Assembly: GCF_014638275.1 (NCBI RefSeq) | Contig: NZ_BMFJ01000002.1 | Location: forward strand, 682,001 to 746,000 | Length of the DNA: 64,000 bases | Source of the DNA: Primorskyibacter flagellatus | GTDB lineage: Bacteria; Pseudomonadota; Alphaproteobacteria; Rhodobacterales; Rhodobacteraceae | Reading direction: 5' to 3' | Part shown: in pieces, positions 55,145 through 62,242 of the stretch | How the letters are laid out: each line of letters opens with the position of its first letter | Numbering within the stretch: position 1 is the stretch's first letter | The notes under the pieces: generated by a model | Database searches by the model: none | Told to the model about the DNA's origin: nothing | Seen by the model: the letters and a program-made list of their open reading frames with translations, nothing else | Made by a program: the position numbers and the translations under genes

Positions 55145-55726
55145 TTAGCGGTGACGGCAGTTCGACAGCTGGATGTTGTAGATCTCTGCCCGCCGCGCGA
55201 CCTTCTGGGCCACGTCGACCAGCCAGGCCTTGCTCTTGTAGCTGCCACGGGCATAGCCCGCGCGGCCGTCATGATAAGCGAGGTACTGGTTGTAGGTGTC
55301 CGACAGCGGGATCCCCAGCCTGTCGCGGGTTTCGGTCATGTACCAGCCCATGAAATCGGTGGCGTCGTCGATATCCGTGCGCCGCGCCCCGCGCTTACCG
55401 GTCTTCTGAAGATATTCCTCCCAGGTGCCATCCAGCGCCTGGCTGTAACCGTATGCCGAGGACTGCCGCCCCATGGGGATCACCCCGAGCGCATAGCGAT
55501 GCGGCGTGCGCGCGGCCCCGTCGAACTTGGACTCCTGATGGATCATCGCCATCATCACGGCCGTCGGCACGCCGTATTTGCGCTCCACGTTGCGGAAGGC
55601 GCGGGCATAGGGCTTGCGTTCGGCCAGCAGCAGGCAGGCGTTGTCAAGGTTTTGCGGGGACCCCTTCGGTCCGCCACAGGAAGCCACGATCATAAGGATC
55701 AGGACGGCGCCGAGCGCTCGTTTCAT
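55145..55726 (-). CDS. SLT-type lytic transglycosylase lipoprotein
   Basis: A 193-residue protein with a lipoprotein signal (MKRALGAVLILMIVASCGG, lipobox Cys17). The transglycosylase domain has the catalytic Glu in MAMIHQESKFDGAARTPHRYALG and the companion motif SAYGYSQALDGTWEEYL. The ATG at 55726 is chosen for the signal peptide, with GAGG about 10 bases upstream. It cleaves glycan strands of peptidoglycan and is convergent with lolA. Confidence 0.88.
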   Translation of the reverse strand: MKRALGAVLILMIVASCGGPKGSPQNLDNACLLLAERKPYARAFRNVERKYGVPTAVMMAMIHQESKFDGAARTPHRYALGVIPMGRQSSAYGYSQALDGTWEEYLQKTGKRGARRTDIDDATDFMGWYMTETRDRLGIPLSDTYNQYLAYHDGRAGYARGSYKSKAWLVDVAQKVARRAEIYNIQLSNCRHR

Positions 55727-55816
55727 CTGCCAATTGCCTCGTTCTGGTGTGTCTGACGCACTTTTGCCGGACATTACCAAATTCGCCCTGCCGGGTGAAC
55801 TCACAATTTGGCCAGA

Positions 55817-56698
55817 TCAGATCAGAACCGCGAGGATCACGGGGATCGCAACCACCGACATGAGCGTCGAAACGACGACAAGTCCCGCCACCGCCTGCCC
55901 GTCCGCGCCGTATTTTTCAGCAAGCAGGTAAGAGGTCACCGCAACCGGGGTCGCCACCTGCAGCACCAGAACCGCAAAGGCCGTGTCATCCAGCTGAAAG
56001 AACCGCCCGACGGCCCAGGCGACCGCGATGCAGATCACCAGCTTTGCCGCCGACATGACCACCGCCACCGCCATCCGCCCCGGCGTCAGCCGGGCCACGG
56101 CCACCCCAAGCGTGATGAGCATCAGCGGAATCGCCATCTGCCCGATCAACTCTAGCGTGTTCGTCAGGAAGACCGGCGTCTGCCAGCCCTGCCACAGGAA
56201 CAACCCGCCCAGCACCGTGCCCCAGACCAGCGGTTCCTTCACCGCCTTCATCATCGACCCGCCGCCGGAAACGATCCAGATACCGTAGGTGAAGGACCAG
56301 ATCGCCATGACAGCAAAGACCACGACGGCGTAGCTGAGCCCCGTTTCCCCATAGGCGAACAGCGCCAGCGGTAGCCCGAGGTTCCCGGTGTTGCCGAAGA
56401 CCAGCGGCCCCTGGTACGTCCTCTGACTGTACTTCCCGAGCCAGAGCACCAGCGCCACCACCACCGTCAGTATCGCGTAGGACACAACCGAAGCGAGAGA
56501 GAGAGCGGTCAGCGCCGACGGCTCGATTTTCGCTTTCATCAGTGCTACAAAGATCAGGCAGGGAACGGAGAGCGTCATCGCGAGCCGCGTCACGAACTCG
56601 ACCCGATATTCGAATCCCGCCTTCACCCAGGCAAAGCCGATCGCCGCCAGAAGGAAGACGGGAGCTACTATTTCAAGCACTGTAAAGGCAAGGTTCAC
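55817..56698 (-). CDS. AEC (auxin efflux carrier) family transporter
   Basis: A 293-residue membrane protein with about ten hydrophobic segments and the AEC pattern (FGNTGNLGLPLALFAYGE). The start is GTG at 56698 with AAGGA eight bases upstream. Bacterial members export or exchange small acids such as malate. The 90-bp gap to the SLT lipoprotein shows no strong signal. The substrate is unknown. Confidence 0.9.
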   Translation of the reverse strand: MNLAFTVLEIVAPVFLLAAIGFAWVKAGFEYRVEFVTRLAMTLSVPCLIFVALMKAKIEPSALTALSLASVVSYAILTVVVALVLWLGKYSQRTYQGPLVFGNTGNLGLPLALFAYGETGLSYAVVVFAVMAIWSFTYGIWIVSGGGSMMKAVKEPLVWGTVLGGLFLWQGWQTPVFLTNTLELIGQMAIPLMLITLGVAVARLTPGRMAVAVVMSAAKLVICIAVAWAVGRFFQLDDTAFAVLVLQVATPVAVTSYLLAEKYGADGQAVAGLVVVSTLMSVVAIPVILAVLI

Positions 56699-56782
56699 AG
56701 ATTGTTTCCTTAATTTTCCGCGACATAGTTGGACATGCCGCGGGTCTTATTGCTAGGTGTGGCGTAAGGGGGCCGCAAGCCG

Positions 56783-57109
56783 ATGTTGAAGACACGCGCC
56801 AAATATTATCTGGGCCAGGTTGTCCGCCACAAGAAGCACCCCTTCCGGGGCGTGGTGTTTGACGTCGACCCGGAATTCTCCAACACCGAGGAATGGTACG
56901 ACGCCATTCCCGAGGAAAGCCGCCCCTCGCGCGAACAGCCGTTCTACCACCTGCTCGCCGAAAACGACCAGAGCTACTACGTCGCCTACGTCTCCGAACA
57001 GAACCTGGTGGCCGACTATTCCGGCGAACCCGTCGATCACCCCGACATCCCGGACCTGTTTGGCCCCTTTCAGGACGGCGCCTATCCGCTGCATTTCCAG
57101 CTGAACTGA
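56783..57109 (+). CDS. hspQ: Heat shock protein HspQ
   Basis: A 108-residue protein of the HspQ/YccV family (KYYLGQVVRHKKHPFRGVVFDVDPEFSNTEEWY; later PFYHLLAENDQSYYVAYVSEQNLV). In E. coli HspQ is a Lon substrate and enhancer that also promotes loss of denatured DnaA. AAGGGGGCC lies upstream of the ATG. It is divergent from the AEC transporter. The 3' flank carries a dispersed repeat. Confidence 0.95.
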   Translation: MLKTRAKYYLGQVVRHKKHPFRGVVFDVDPEFSNTEEWYDAIPEESRPSREQPFYHLLAENDQSYYVAYVSEQNLVADYSGEPVDHPDIPDLFGPFQDGAYPLHFQLN

Positions 57110-57120
57110 CGACCGCCCCT

Positions 57121-57152
57121 TTCATCTTGCCGAAAATATCCCCGCCGGAGGC
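57121..57152 (-). repeat. Dispersed 32-bp repeat, copy 2 (inverted)
   Basis: Reverse complement matches the copy at 45502-45533 at 30 of 32 positions. It starts 11 bases after the hspQ stop, in the 67-bp convergent gap with the gamma-glutamyltransferase gene. Confidence 0.75.
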
Positions 57153-57176
57153 TCCCGCCCCCGGCCAGTGACGCCG

Positions 57177-58754
57177 TCAGTAGCCGATCGCGCAGCCATC
57201 CTTGCGCGGGTCAGACCCGGCTTCGAGGAAGCCGTTTTCGTGGATGCGTATCGCCTGGCTGCCGCCGATGGCCGTGGCCGGCACCTCGACCCTGTGGCCC
57301 ATGTCGGACAGCGCCTGATGCACCTCCGGCCCATAGCCACGTTCGACCGTCAGCACTTCGCCCTCAGGGAACAGGCGCGGGCAGTCCATCGCCTCCTGCG
57401 GGTCCATGCCGAAATCGACGAGGTTTGACAGGAACCGCACATGCCCGCAGGCCTGATAGGCCCCGCCCATGACACCGAAGGGCATGACGACCTTCCCGTC
57501 CTGCTTCAGCATGCCGGGAATGATCGTGTGCATCGGCCGCTTGCCCGGCGCCATCTCGTTCACATGCCCCGGCTCCAGGCAGAACCCGGCTCCGCGGTTC
57601 TGCAGCATCACGCCGAACTTCTCCGAACAGATGCCCGAGCCAAAACCATGGAACAGCGAATAGATCAGCGACACAGCCATCCGGTCACGGTCCACCACGG
57701 TGATATAGACAGTGTCCTTGTGCACCGCCCCCGCCGTGTCGCCGATCCGCGCGGTGGCGCGTTTCGGGTCGATCAGCGCGGCCAGCTTCCGCCCTGTGTC
57801 GCGATCCAGCATATGCTCCAGCCGCGCCATGTGATCCGGGTCCGCCACGAACCGGTTGCGCGCGTCGTAGGCCAGACGCGTCGCCTCTGCCTCGATATGC
57901 GCCCGCTCCACGCCGCGCGGGTCCATGCCGGCGATGTCGAAGCAGCTGAGGATATTGGCCAGCAGGATCGCGGTCGCACCCTGCCCGTTCGGCGGATGCT
58001 CCCACAGCTCCATGCCGTGATAGTCGCCATGGATCGGATCGGTCTGCATCCCCTCATGTCCGGCCAGGTCCCCGGCCTCATGCGGTCCGCCCGCGGCCTT
58101 CAGCGCGGCGACGATGTCCTCTGCAACCTCGCCCTCGTAGAACGCCTTCGCACCGTCGTTTGCCAGCCGCCGCAGCACCTCGGCCTGTCCCGGCAGGGTC
58201 AGACGGTCACCGGGTTTCGGCGCGCGCCCCCATGGCAGGAAATGCGTCGCCGCCGCGCCCTTCAGCTTGCCCGCGAGCCCCGCATAGTCGTTCGTCACAC
58301 GCGGCGCCATCGCCACCCCGGTCTCGAAATAGGAGATCGCGGGCGCGAGGATCGCGTCCATCCCCTTCCGCCCCCAGAGCGCGTTCATCCGGAAGAACCC
58401 GTCCACGGCGCCTGGCACCGTCACGGCCAGCGGATCGGTCAGCGGCACCGCGTCCAGACCCCGGTCGCGCAGCGCCTGCGGGTCCGCCCCGGCCACCGCC
58501 CGGCCCGATCCGTTGAAGGCCAGGACCTCCTCCGATCCCGCGGGGGACACCAATGCAAAGCAGTCCCCGCCGATCCCGCACATCGGCGGTTCGGTGATCC
58601 CCAGCACAAGGGCCCCGGCCATCGCCGCGTCGAGCGCATTGCCGCCGTCCTTGAGCATCTGAACCGCCGCCTCGGCCGCGATCGGGGACGAGGTCGCGCA
58701 GATCCCGCTCTCCGCCCAGACAGGCGACCGCCCTGGTAGATGAAAATCGCGCAT
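57177..58754 (-). CDS. Gamma-glutamyltransferase family protein (GGT, Ntn hydrolase)
   Basis: A 525-residue protein of the GGT family. It autocleaves before a Thr that becomes the catalytic N-terminus; the expected residue is Thr348 in HKDTVYITVVDRDRMAVSLIYS. N-terminal ATSSPIAAEAAVQMLKDGGNALDAAMAGALVLGITEPPMCGIGGDCF is standard. No signal peptide is seen, so it is probably cytoplasmic and may act on compounds other than glutathione. GGGAGG lies upstream of the ATG at 58754. A structured sequence lies 57-135 bases before the start. Confidence 0.92.
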   Translation of the reverse strand: MRDFHLPGRSPVWAESGICATSSPIAAEAAVQMLKDGGNALDAAMAGALVLGITEPPMCGIGGDCFALVSPAGSEEVLAFNGSGRAVAGADPQALRDRGLDAVPLTDPLAVTVPGAVDGFFRMNALWGRKGMDAILAPAISYFETGVAMAPRVTNDYAGLAGKLKGAAATHFLPWGRAPKPGDRLTLPGQAEVLRRLANDGAKAFYEGEVAEDIVAALKAAGGPHEAGDLAGHEGMQTDPIHGDYHGMELWEHPPNGQGATAILLANILSCFDIAGMDPRGVERAHIEAEATRLAYDARNRFVADPDHMARLEHMLDRDTGRKLAALIDPKRATARIGDTAGAVHKDTVYITVVDRDRMAVSLIYSLFHGFGSGICSEKFGVMLQNRGAGFCLEPGHVNEMAPGKRPMHTIIPGMLKQDGKVVMPFGVMGGAYQACGHVRFLSNLVDFGMDPQEAMDCPRLFPEGEVLTVERGYGPEVHQALSDMGHRVEVPATAIGGSQAIRIHENGFLEAGSDPRKDGCAIGY

Positions 58755-59086
58755 GATCCCTCCCGTTGCCTGTATCGTTCGACCGGCATCATAGGCATTT
58801 GGGGATCGGGGGGAAGCTGTAGACCTCGGCGCCGCGCACTGGGTGGGGGCTGTAAACACGCGACGCCGAGGGAAGCCATGCAGCTACCCTTACTGTATCG
58901 CCTTCGTTTCGGGCGGCGATTGGGAACCATCGGGGCCTTTTCAGGACCTTTCCGCGGTCGCCCTGCCCAGTCTGCCACATTTTAGGGGATTGAATCCATT
59001 GGCGAAACATTTGTCGCCGGATCGCAGACAATCTTTGGGAAGCGCCCCTATTGTCCCCACGTTCGGCGTCACAACGCCCAACGGCC
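58755..59086. other. 332-bp gap with a structured element, no convincing gene
   Basis: No frame resembles a protein; a 35-codon plus frame at 58878-58985 lacks support. The main content is the nested stem structure at 58811-58889 upstream of the gamma-glutamyltransferase gene. The rest (58890-59086) shows short inverted repeats only, such as CGAT/ATCG near 58917-58932. Confidence 0.6.
58811..58889. ncRNA. Candidate structured RNA or leader upstream of the gamma-glutamyltransferase gene
   Basis: An inner stem of 12 positions (58825-58836 CTCGGCGCCGCG with 58859-58870 CGCGACGCCGAG, one mismatch) has a 22-base loop. It is enclosed by an outer stem, GGGAAGCTG (58811-58819) with CAGCTACCC (58881-58889), one mismatch. 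It could be a 5' leader of the minus-strand gene or a plus-strand RNA. It does not match a riboswitch class I recognise. Confidence 0.4.
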
Positions 59087-59560
59087 TCAGCGAATCCCCA
59101 CGGCCAGCCGGAAGGTCAGTACATTCTGCCCCCGGTCGCGGCGATATACGATGTTGCGCGCCAGTCCAGAAATCAGGAACCAGCCGAACCCCCCCTCCGG
59201 CACCAGCGACAGGTGATCCCAGGTGCCGGGGGTGCCGCCGACCGGAAGCCGCCCGTCCGGCATCGGGCTGCCATCGTCGGTGATCCGCAGGTGCAGCCCC
59301 GTCGCACCCGCAGTCCAGTAGAGGCGGACATCCCCGGCCCGCTGACCACCGTAGGCATGTTCCACGATGTTGTTGAGCGCCTCAGCCACCACCAGTTCGA
59401 CGGTGCCGAGTTCTTCCGGGTCCAGCGGCAGAGTCTCCAGCTGGCAGACAAGTTCCTGCAGCGCACCGCGAACGGCCATAGGCTCTGCCCGCAGCAGGAC
59501 ATTCGCGGCACCCTCACCGCCCCGCGCCATCCGGGCCTGGGGTCCCGCGACGCCGCCCAT
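59087..59560 (-). CDS. RsbW-type serine kinase/anti-sigma factor (HATPase domain)
   Basis: A 157-residue GHKL ATPase: N-box VVAEALNNIVEHAYGG, G1 ITDDGSPMP, and G2 GGFGWFLISGLA. Such proteins bind a sigma factor and phosphorylate a STAS antagonist. An alternative ATG lies at 59530. It begins 5 bases after the STAS gene, so the two form a partner-switching pair. No sigma factor or PP2C phosphatase is near. Confidence 0.9.
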   Translation of the reverse strand: MGGVAGPQARMARGGEGAANVLLRAEPMAVRGALQELVCQLETLPLDPEELGTVELVVAEALNNIVEHAYGGQRAGDVRLYWTAGATGLHLRITDDGSPMPDGRLPVGGTPGTWDHLSLVPEGGFGWFLISGLARNIVYRRDRGQNVLTFRLAVGIR

Positions 59561-59565
59561 CCGGC

Positions 59566-59901
59566 TTAGTCGCCCCGGCCGGCGTCCGCGCCGGTTGCTT
59601 CATGAATACGGAACACCGAATCCATCCGCGTCAGCCGGAACACCCGGTCCACATTCGGCGTCAGCGCCGCCAGTTCCAGCGCGCGGCCCTCCGGCATCAG
59701 CTTCAGCGCCGCGACAATCGCGCCGAGCCCGCTCGAATCAATGAAATCCACCTGTCCGAGGTCGAGGATCACCGGCCCGGCCGCCCCGTCGGTCAGCGCC
59801 CGCATCTCGTCCTTGAACCGGATTGCCACCGCCGCGTCGATCCTGGGCTCGTCCACCGTGATGACGGTCACGCCGTCCCGTGTCCCCGATGTCAGCTTCA
59901 T
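59566..59901 (-). CDS. STAS domain anti-anti-sigma factor
   Basis: A 111-residue STAS protein. The phosphorylatable serine is in VDFIDSSGLGAIVAALKL. ATG at 59901 is preferred because GGAGG lies 7 bases upstream; an in-frame ATG at 59931 lacks one. When unphosphorylated it would sequester the RsbW-like partner encoded next and free a sigma factor. The target is outside the window. Confidence 0.9.
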   Translation of the reverse strand: MKLTSGTRDGVTVITVDEPRIDAAVAIRFKDEMRALTDGAAGPVILDLGQVDFIDSSGLGAIVAALKLMPEGRALELAALTPNVDRVFRLTRMDSVFRIHEATGADAGRGD

Positions 59902-60004
59902 GTGCCCCTCCGGCATCCTGTGCAAATCCATGCCTAGACGCCAAAGGTTACCATCCGGTATTCAGACCCCCGACCAACCTCTTCGGTCTGAGAAATATCC
60001 TCGG

Positions 60005-60033
60005 GGGTCCGGGGGTGGAAAACCCCCGGACCC
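60005..60033. repeat. Perfect 11-bp hairpin upstream of msrC, part of a dispersed element
   Basis: GGGTCCGGGGG and CCCCCGGACCC pair without mismatch around TGGAAAA. It is preceded by GAGAAATATCCTCGG, similar to the A/T core of the 32-bp repeats at 45502 and 57121. It ends 20 bases before the msrC start and could influence its translation. Confidence 0.6.
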
Positions 60034-60053
60034 GCCGCATCCACGGGCGGACA

Positions 60054-60506
60054 ATGATCAGCTACGACTCCCTCTCCAAGACCGCCGCCGCCCTGACAGA
60101 GGGCGAAACCGATCCGGTTGCGCTCATGGCCACGCTGGCCTGCGAAATCCACCACGCCGATGACCGGTTCGACTGGACCGGCTTCTATCGCGTGACTGAA
60201 CCGGGCCTGTTGAGGATCGGGCCCTATCAGGGCGGGCACGGCTGTCTCGTCATTCCCTTCGACCGGGGCGTGTGTGGCGCCGCCGCCCGCACCGGCGAAA
60301 CCCAGCTTGTCCCGGACGTAGACGCCTTTCCCGGCCATATCGCCTGCGCCTCCTCCACAAGGTCCGAACTGGTGATCCCCGTGCGCAACGCCGGCGGAGA
60401 GATCATCGCCGTGCTCGACATCGACTCTGACCAGCCGGACGCCTTTGACGAGAACGACGCGCGGGAACTGGCCGCGATCCTCGCCGCGACCTTCGGGCGG
60501 ATCTAG
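60054..60506 (+). CDS. msrC: Free methionine-(R)-sulfoxide reductase (fRMsr, GAF domain)
   Basis: A 150-residue GAF protein. The three cysteines Cys64, Cys74 and Cys98 have exactly the 10 and 24 residue spacing of E. coli fRMsr (84, 94, 118) and lie in the expected HGCLVIPF, RGVCGAA and PGHIACAS contexts. It reduces free methionine-R-sulfoxide. The ATG at 60054 is chosen from homology. The next gene starts 1 base after its stop. Confidence 0.93.
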   Translation: MISYDSLSKTAAALTEGETDPVALMATLACEIHHADDRFDWTGFYRVTEPGLLRIGPYQGGHGCLVIPFDRGVCGAAARTGETQLVPDVDAFPGHIACASSTRSELVIPVRNAGGEIIAVLDIDSDQPDAFDENDARELAAILAATFGRI

Positions 60507-60507
60507 G

Positions 60508-60879
60508 ATGCTGACCGGATCCTGCCTCTGCGGTGCCTGCACCTTCACTGTCACCGCGCCCGCGCAGGGCGCCTCGGTCTGCCACTGCACCCAGTGCCGC
60601 AAGATGTCGGGCTATGCCTGGTCCTCTGCATGGGTAGAGGAATCCGCCATCGCGATCGCCGGTCCGGTGCGGTGGTACGACGCCTCCGTCAGGGCGAAAC
60701 GCGGCTTCTGTCCGGATTGCGGCGCCTTCTTGTTCTGGAAGGCCCATGACGAAACGACGATGTCCTTCGCGCTCGGCGCGCTGGACGGTCCGACGGGGCT
60801 GCGGATCGAAAAGCACATCTTCACAGCCGACAAGGGCGACTACTACGACATCCCCGCGGACCTCCCCCAGAGGCCATGA
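60508..60879 (+). CDS. GFA family protein (Mss4-like fold)
   Basis: A 123-residue zinc protein with cysteine pairs GSCLCGAC, CHCTQCRKM and FCPDCGAF. It is the second GFA-family protein of the window. It starts 1 base after msrC ends and overlaps the pseudouridine synthase gene by 4 bases. Activity unknown. Confidence 0.88.
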   Translation: MLTGSCLCGACTFTVTAPAQGASVCHCTQCRKMSGYAWSSAWVEESAIAIAGPVRWYDASVRAKRGFCPDCGAFLFWKAHDETTMSFALGALDGPTGLRIEKHIFTADKGDYYDIPADLPQRP

Positions 60880-61520
60880 CCGAATACGCCCCGCCCGATA
60901 CCCCGCTGTCCGTCATCCACGCGGATCACGAGATCCTGCTGGTGGACAAGCCCTCCGGCCTGCTGTCCGTACCGGGGAAGGGAGAACACCTTGCCGACTG
61001 CCTGCTGACCCGCGTGCAGGCCGCCTTTCCGACCGCGCTGCTGGTGCACCGGCTGGACCGCGACACCTCGGGCATCATGGTCTTTGCCCTGACACCGCAT
61101 GCGCAGCGCCATCTCGGGCTGCAGTTCGAACACCGCCGTACGAAAAAGACCTACGTGGCCCGTGTCGCCGGCCGGCTTGAACCGAAGACCGGCACTGTCG
61201 ACCTGCCGTTGGCGGTCGACTGGCCCAACCGGCCGCGTCAGAGGGTAGATCATGAGAACGGCCGCCCCGCGCAGACCGACTGGCGCGTCCAGCGGCATGG
61301 CGACGGAGAGACCCGCGTGCGCCTGATGCCGAAGACCGGACGCTCACATCAGTTGCGCGTGCATATGCTGGCGCTTGGCCACCCGATCCTTGGCGATCCC
61401 TTCTACGCGGAGGGTCCGGCGCGCGACCATCCCCGCCTGATGCTGCATTCGGAGGAACTGCGCCTGCTTCACCCGGACGGCGGCATGGGCCTCAGCTTCA
61501 AGGCCCCGGCCCCCTTTTAG
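60876..61520 (+). CDS. RluA family RNA pseudouridine synthase
   Basis: A 214-residue enzyme that makes pseudouridine in rRNA or tRNA. The catalytic motif HRLDRDTSGIMVFA has Asp61; DKPSGLLSVPGKG and LMPKTGRSHQLRVHMLALGHPILGDPFY also match. It lacks an S4 domain. The size fits the RluA/TruC type; the exact uridine cannot be inferred. It is the last gene of the msrC-GFA operon. Confidence 0.93.
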   Translation: MTEYAPPDTPLSVIHADHEILLVDKPSGLLSVPGKGEHLADCLLTRVQAAFPTALLVHRLDRDTSGIMVFALTPHAQRHLGLQFEHRRTKKTYVARVAGRLEPKTGTVDLPLAVDWPNRPRQRVDHENGRPAQTDWRVQRHGDGETRVRLMPKTGRSHQLRVHMLALGHPILGDPFYAEGPARDHPRLMLHSEELRLLHPDGGMGLSFKAPAPF

Positions 61521-61581
61521 GCGCACCGTGATCAAACTTTCAGGGGAGCTAAGGGGAAGGTCACACCGCGAAGGTGCCCCC

Positions 61582-62067
61582 TCAGCAGCCCTTGCGGATT
61601 TCCCGGTCCAGCAGCCCGGTCTCCACCAGCATGCAGCGGTCCCGCGCGTCGTAGTAATAGCCGCGCGCGTAGTACCCGACCGCCGCCCCTTCGTCCCCGT
61701 CCGACAGAAGCCAGGCACCGCGCAGGTACTTCACCGCCCAGGTCAGGTTGGTTTCCGCATCCAGCAACTGATGCGCGTCGCCCTGGAACCCCATGCCCCG
61801 CGCAGTCGCCGGAAGGATCTGCATCAGCCCGAAGTACGGCCCGTTGCGTGCCTCTGCCCGGTAGTCGCTTTCCCGCTGGATCACACGATGCACGAGGGAC
61901 CGCGGCACCTCGTAATGGTCGGCGTACTTGTTCACCAGAACCCGCATCTCGGCGGTTTCTCCGGGGTTGAGCGGCGCGGCGCGCGACACCTCCGGTTCCG
62001 GCTTGTCGGTCATGGCGCAGGCGGACAGCAGTCCCCCGAGGCAAAAGGAAAGCAACACCCTCAGCAT
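61582..62067 (-). CDS. Lytic transglycosylase lipoprotein (SLT domain)
   Basis: A 161-residue protein with a lipoprotein signal MLRVLLSFCLGGLLSACAM (lipobox Cys17). The catalytic Glu is in HRVIQRESDYRAEARNGPYFGLMQILPATARGMGF. The rest is short, so this is a minimal goose-type/SLT enzyme. It is the second small SLT lipoprotein of the window (the other at 55145-55726). Confidence 0.9.
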   Translation of the reverse strand: MLRVLLSFCLGGLLSACAMTDKPEPEVSRAAPLNPGETAEMRVLVNKYADHYEVPRSLVHRVIQRESDYRAEARNGPYFGLMQILPATARGMGFQGDAHQLLDAETNLTWAVKYLRGAWLLSDGDEGAAVGYYARGYYYDARDRCMLVETGLLDREIRKGC

Positions 62068-62145
62068 TCAGCTTGGCTCACATCTGTTTCACGCCAGTGT
62101 TAGGCGACAGGACAGGGTGTCCGGGCAAGTGTCACGAAAGGATAT

Positions 62146-62161
62146 GCGCGGATATCCGCGC
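62146..62161. promoter_or_regulatory. Perfect 16-bp palindrome GCGCGGATATCCGCGC
   Basis: It is fully self-complementary and lies 79 bases upstream of the lytic transglycosylase start, between that gene and the aldehyde dehydrogenase. It is a candidate operator. Confidence 0.4.
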
Positions 62162-62180
62162 GACGGAAGACCCGAAGAAG

Positions 62181-62208
62181 AACGGGCGCAGCCGACGCCA
62201 CGCCCGTT
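62181..62208 (-). terminator. Candidate terminator of the aldehyde dehydrogenase gene
   Basis: AACGGGCG and CGCCCGTT form an 8-bp stem with a 12-base loop 35 bases after the stop on the minus strand, followed by CTTCTTC, only partly U-rich. Confidence 0.6.
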
Positions 62209-62242
62209 CCAGTCTTTTGCTCGGGTCTCGATCAGGCCCGGA

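Noticed and set aside
58878..58985. Short plus-strand frame (35 codons) in the gap before the gamma-glutamyltransferase gene
   Set aside because: No ribosome-binding site or protein-like composition, and the region is better explained by a structured element.
58740..59086. tmRNA, 4.5S RNA, 6S RNA or RNase P RNA in this gap
   Set aside because: The conserved core sequences of these RNAs are not visible.
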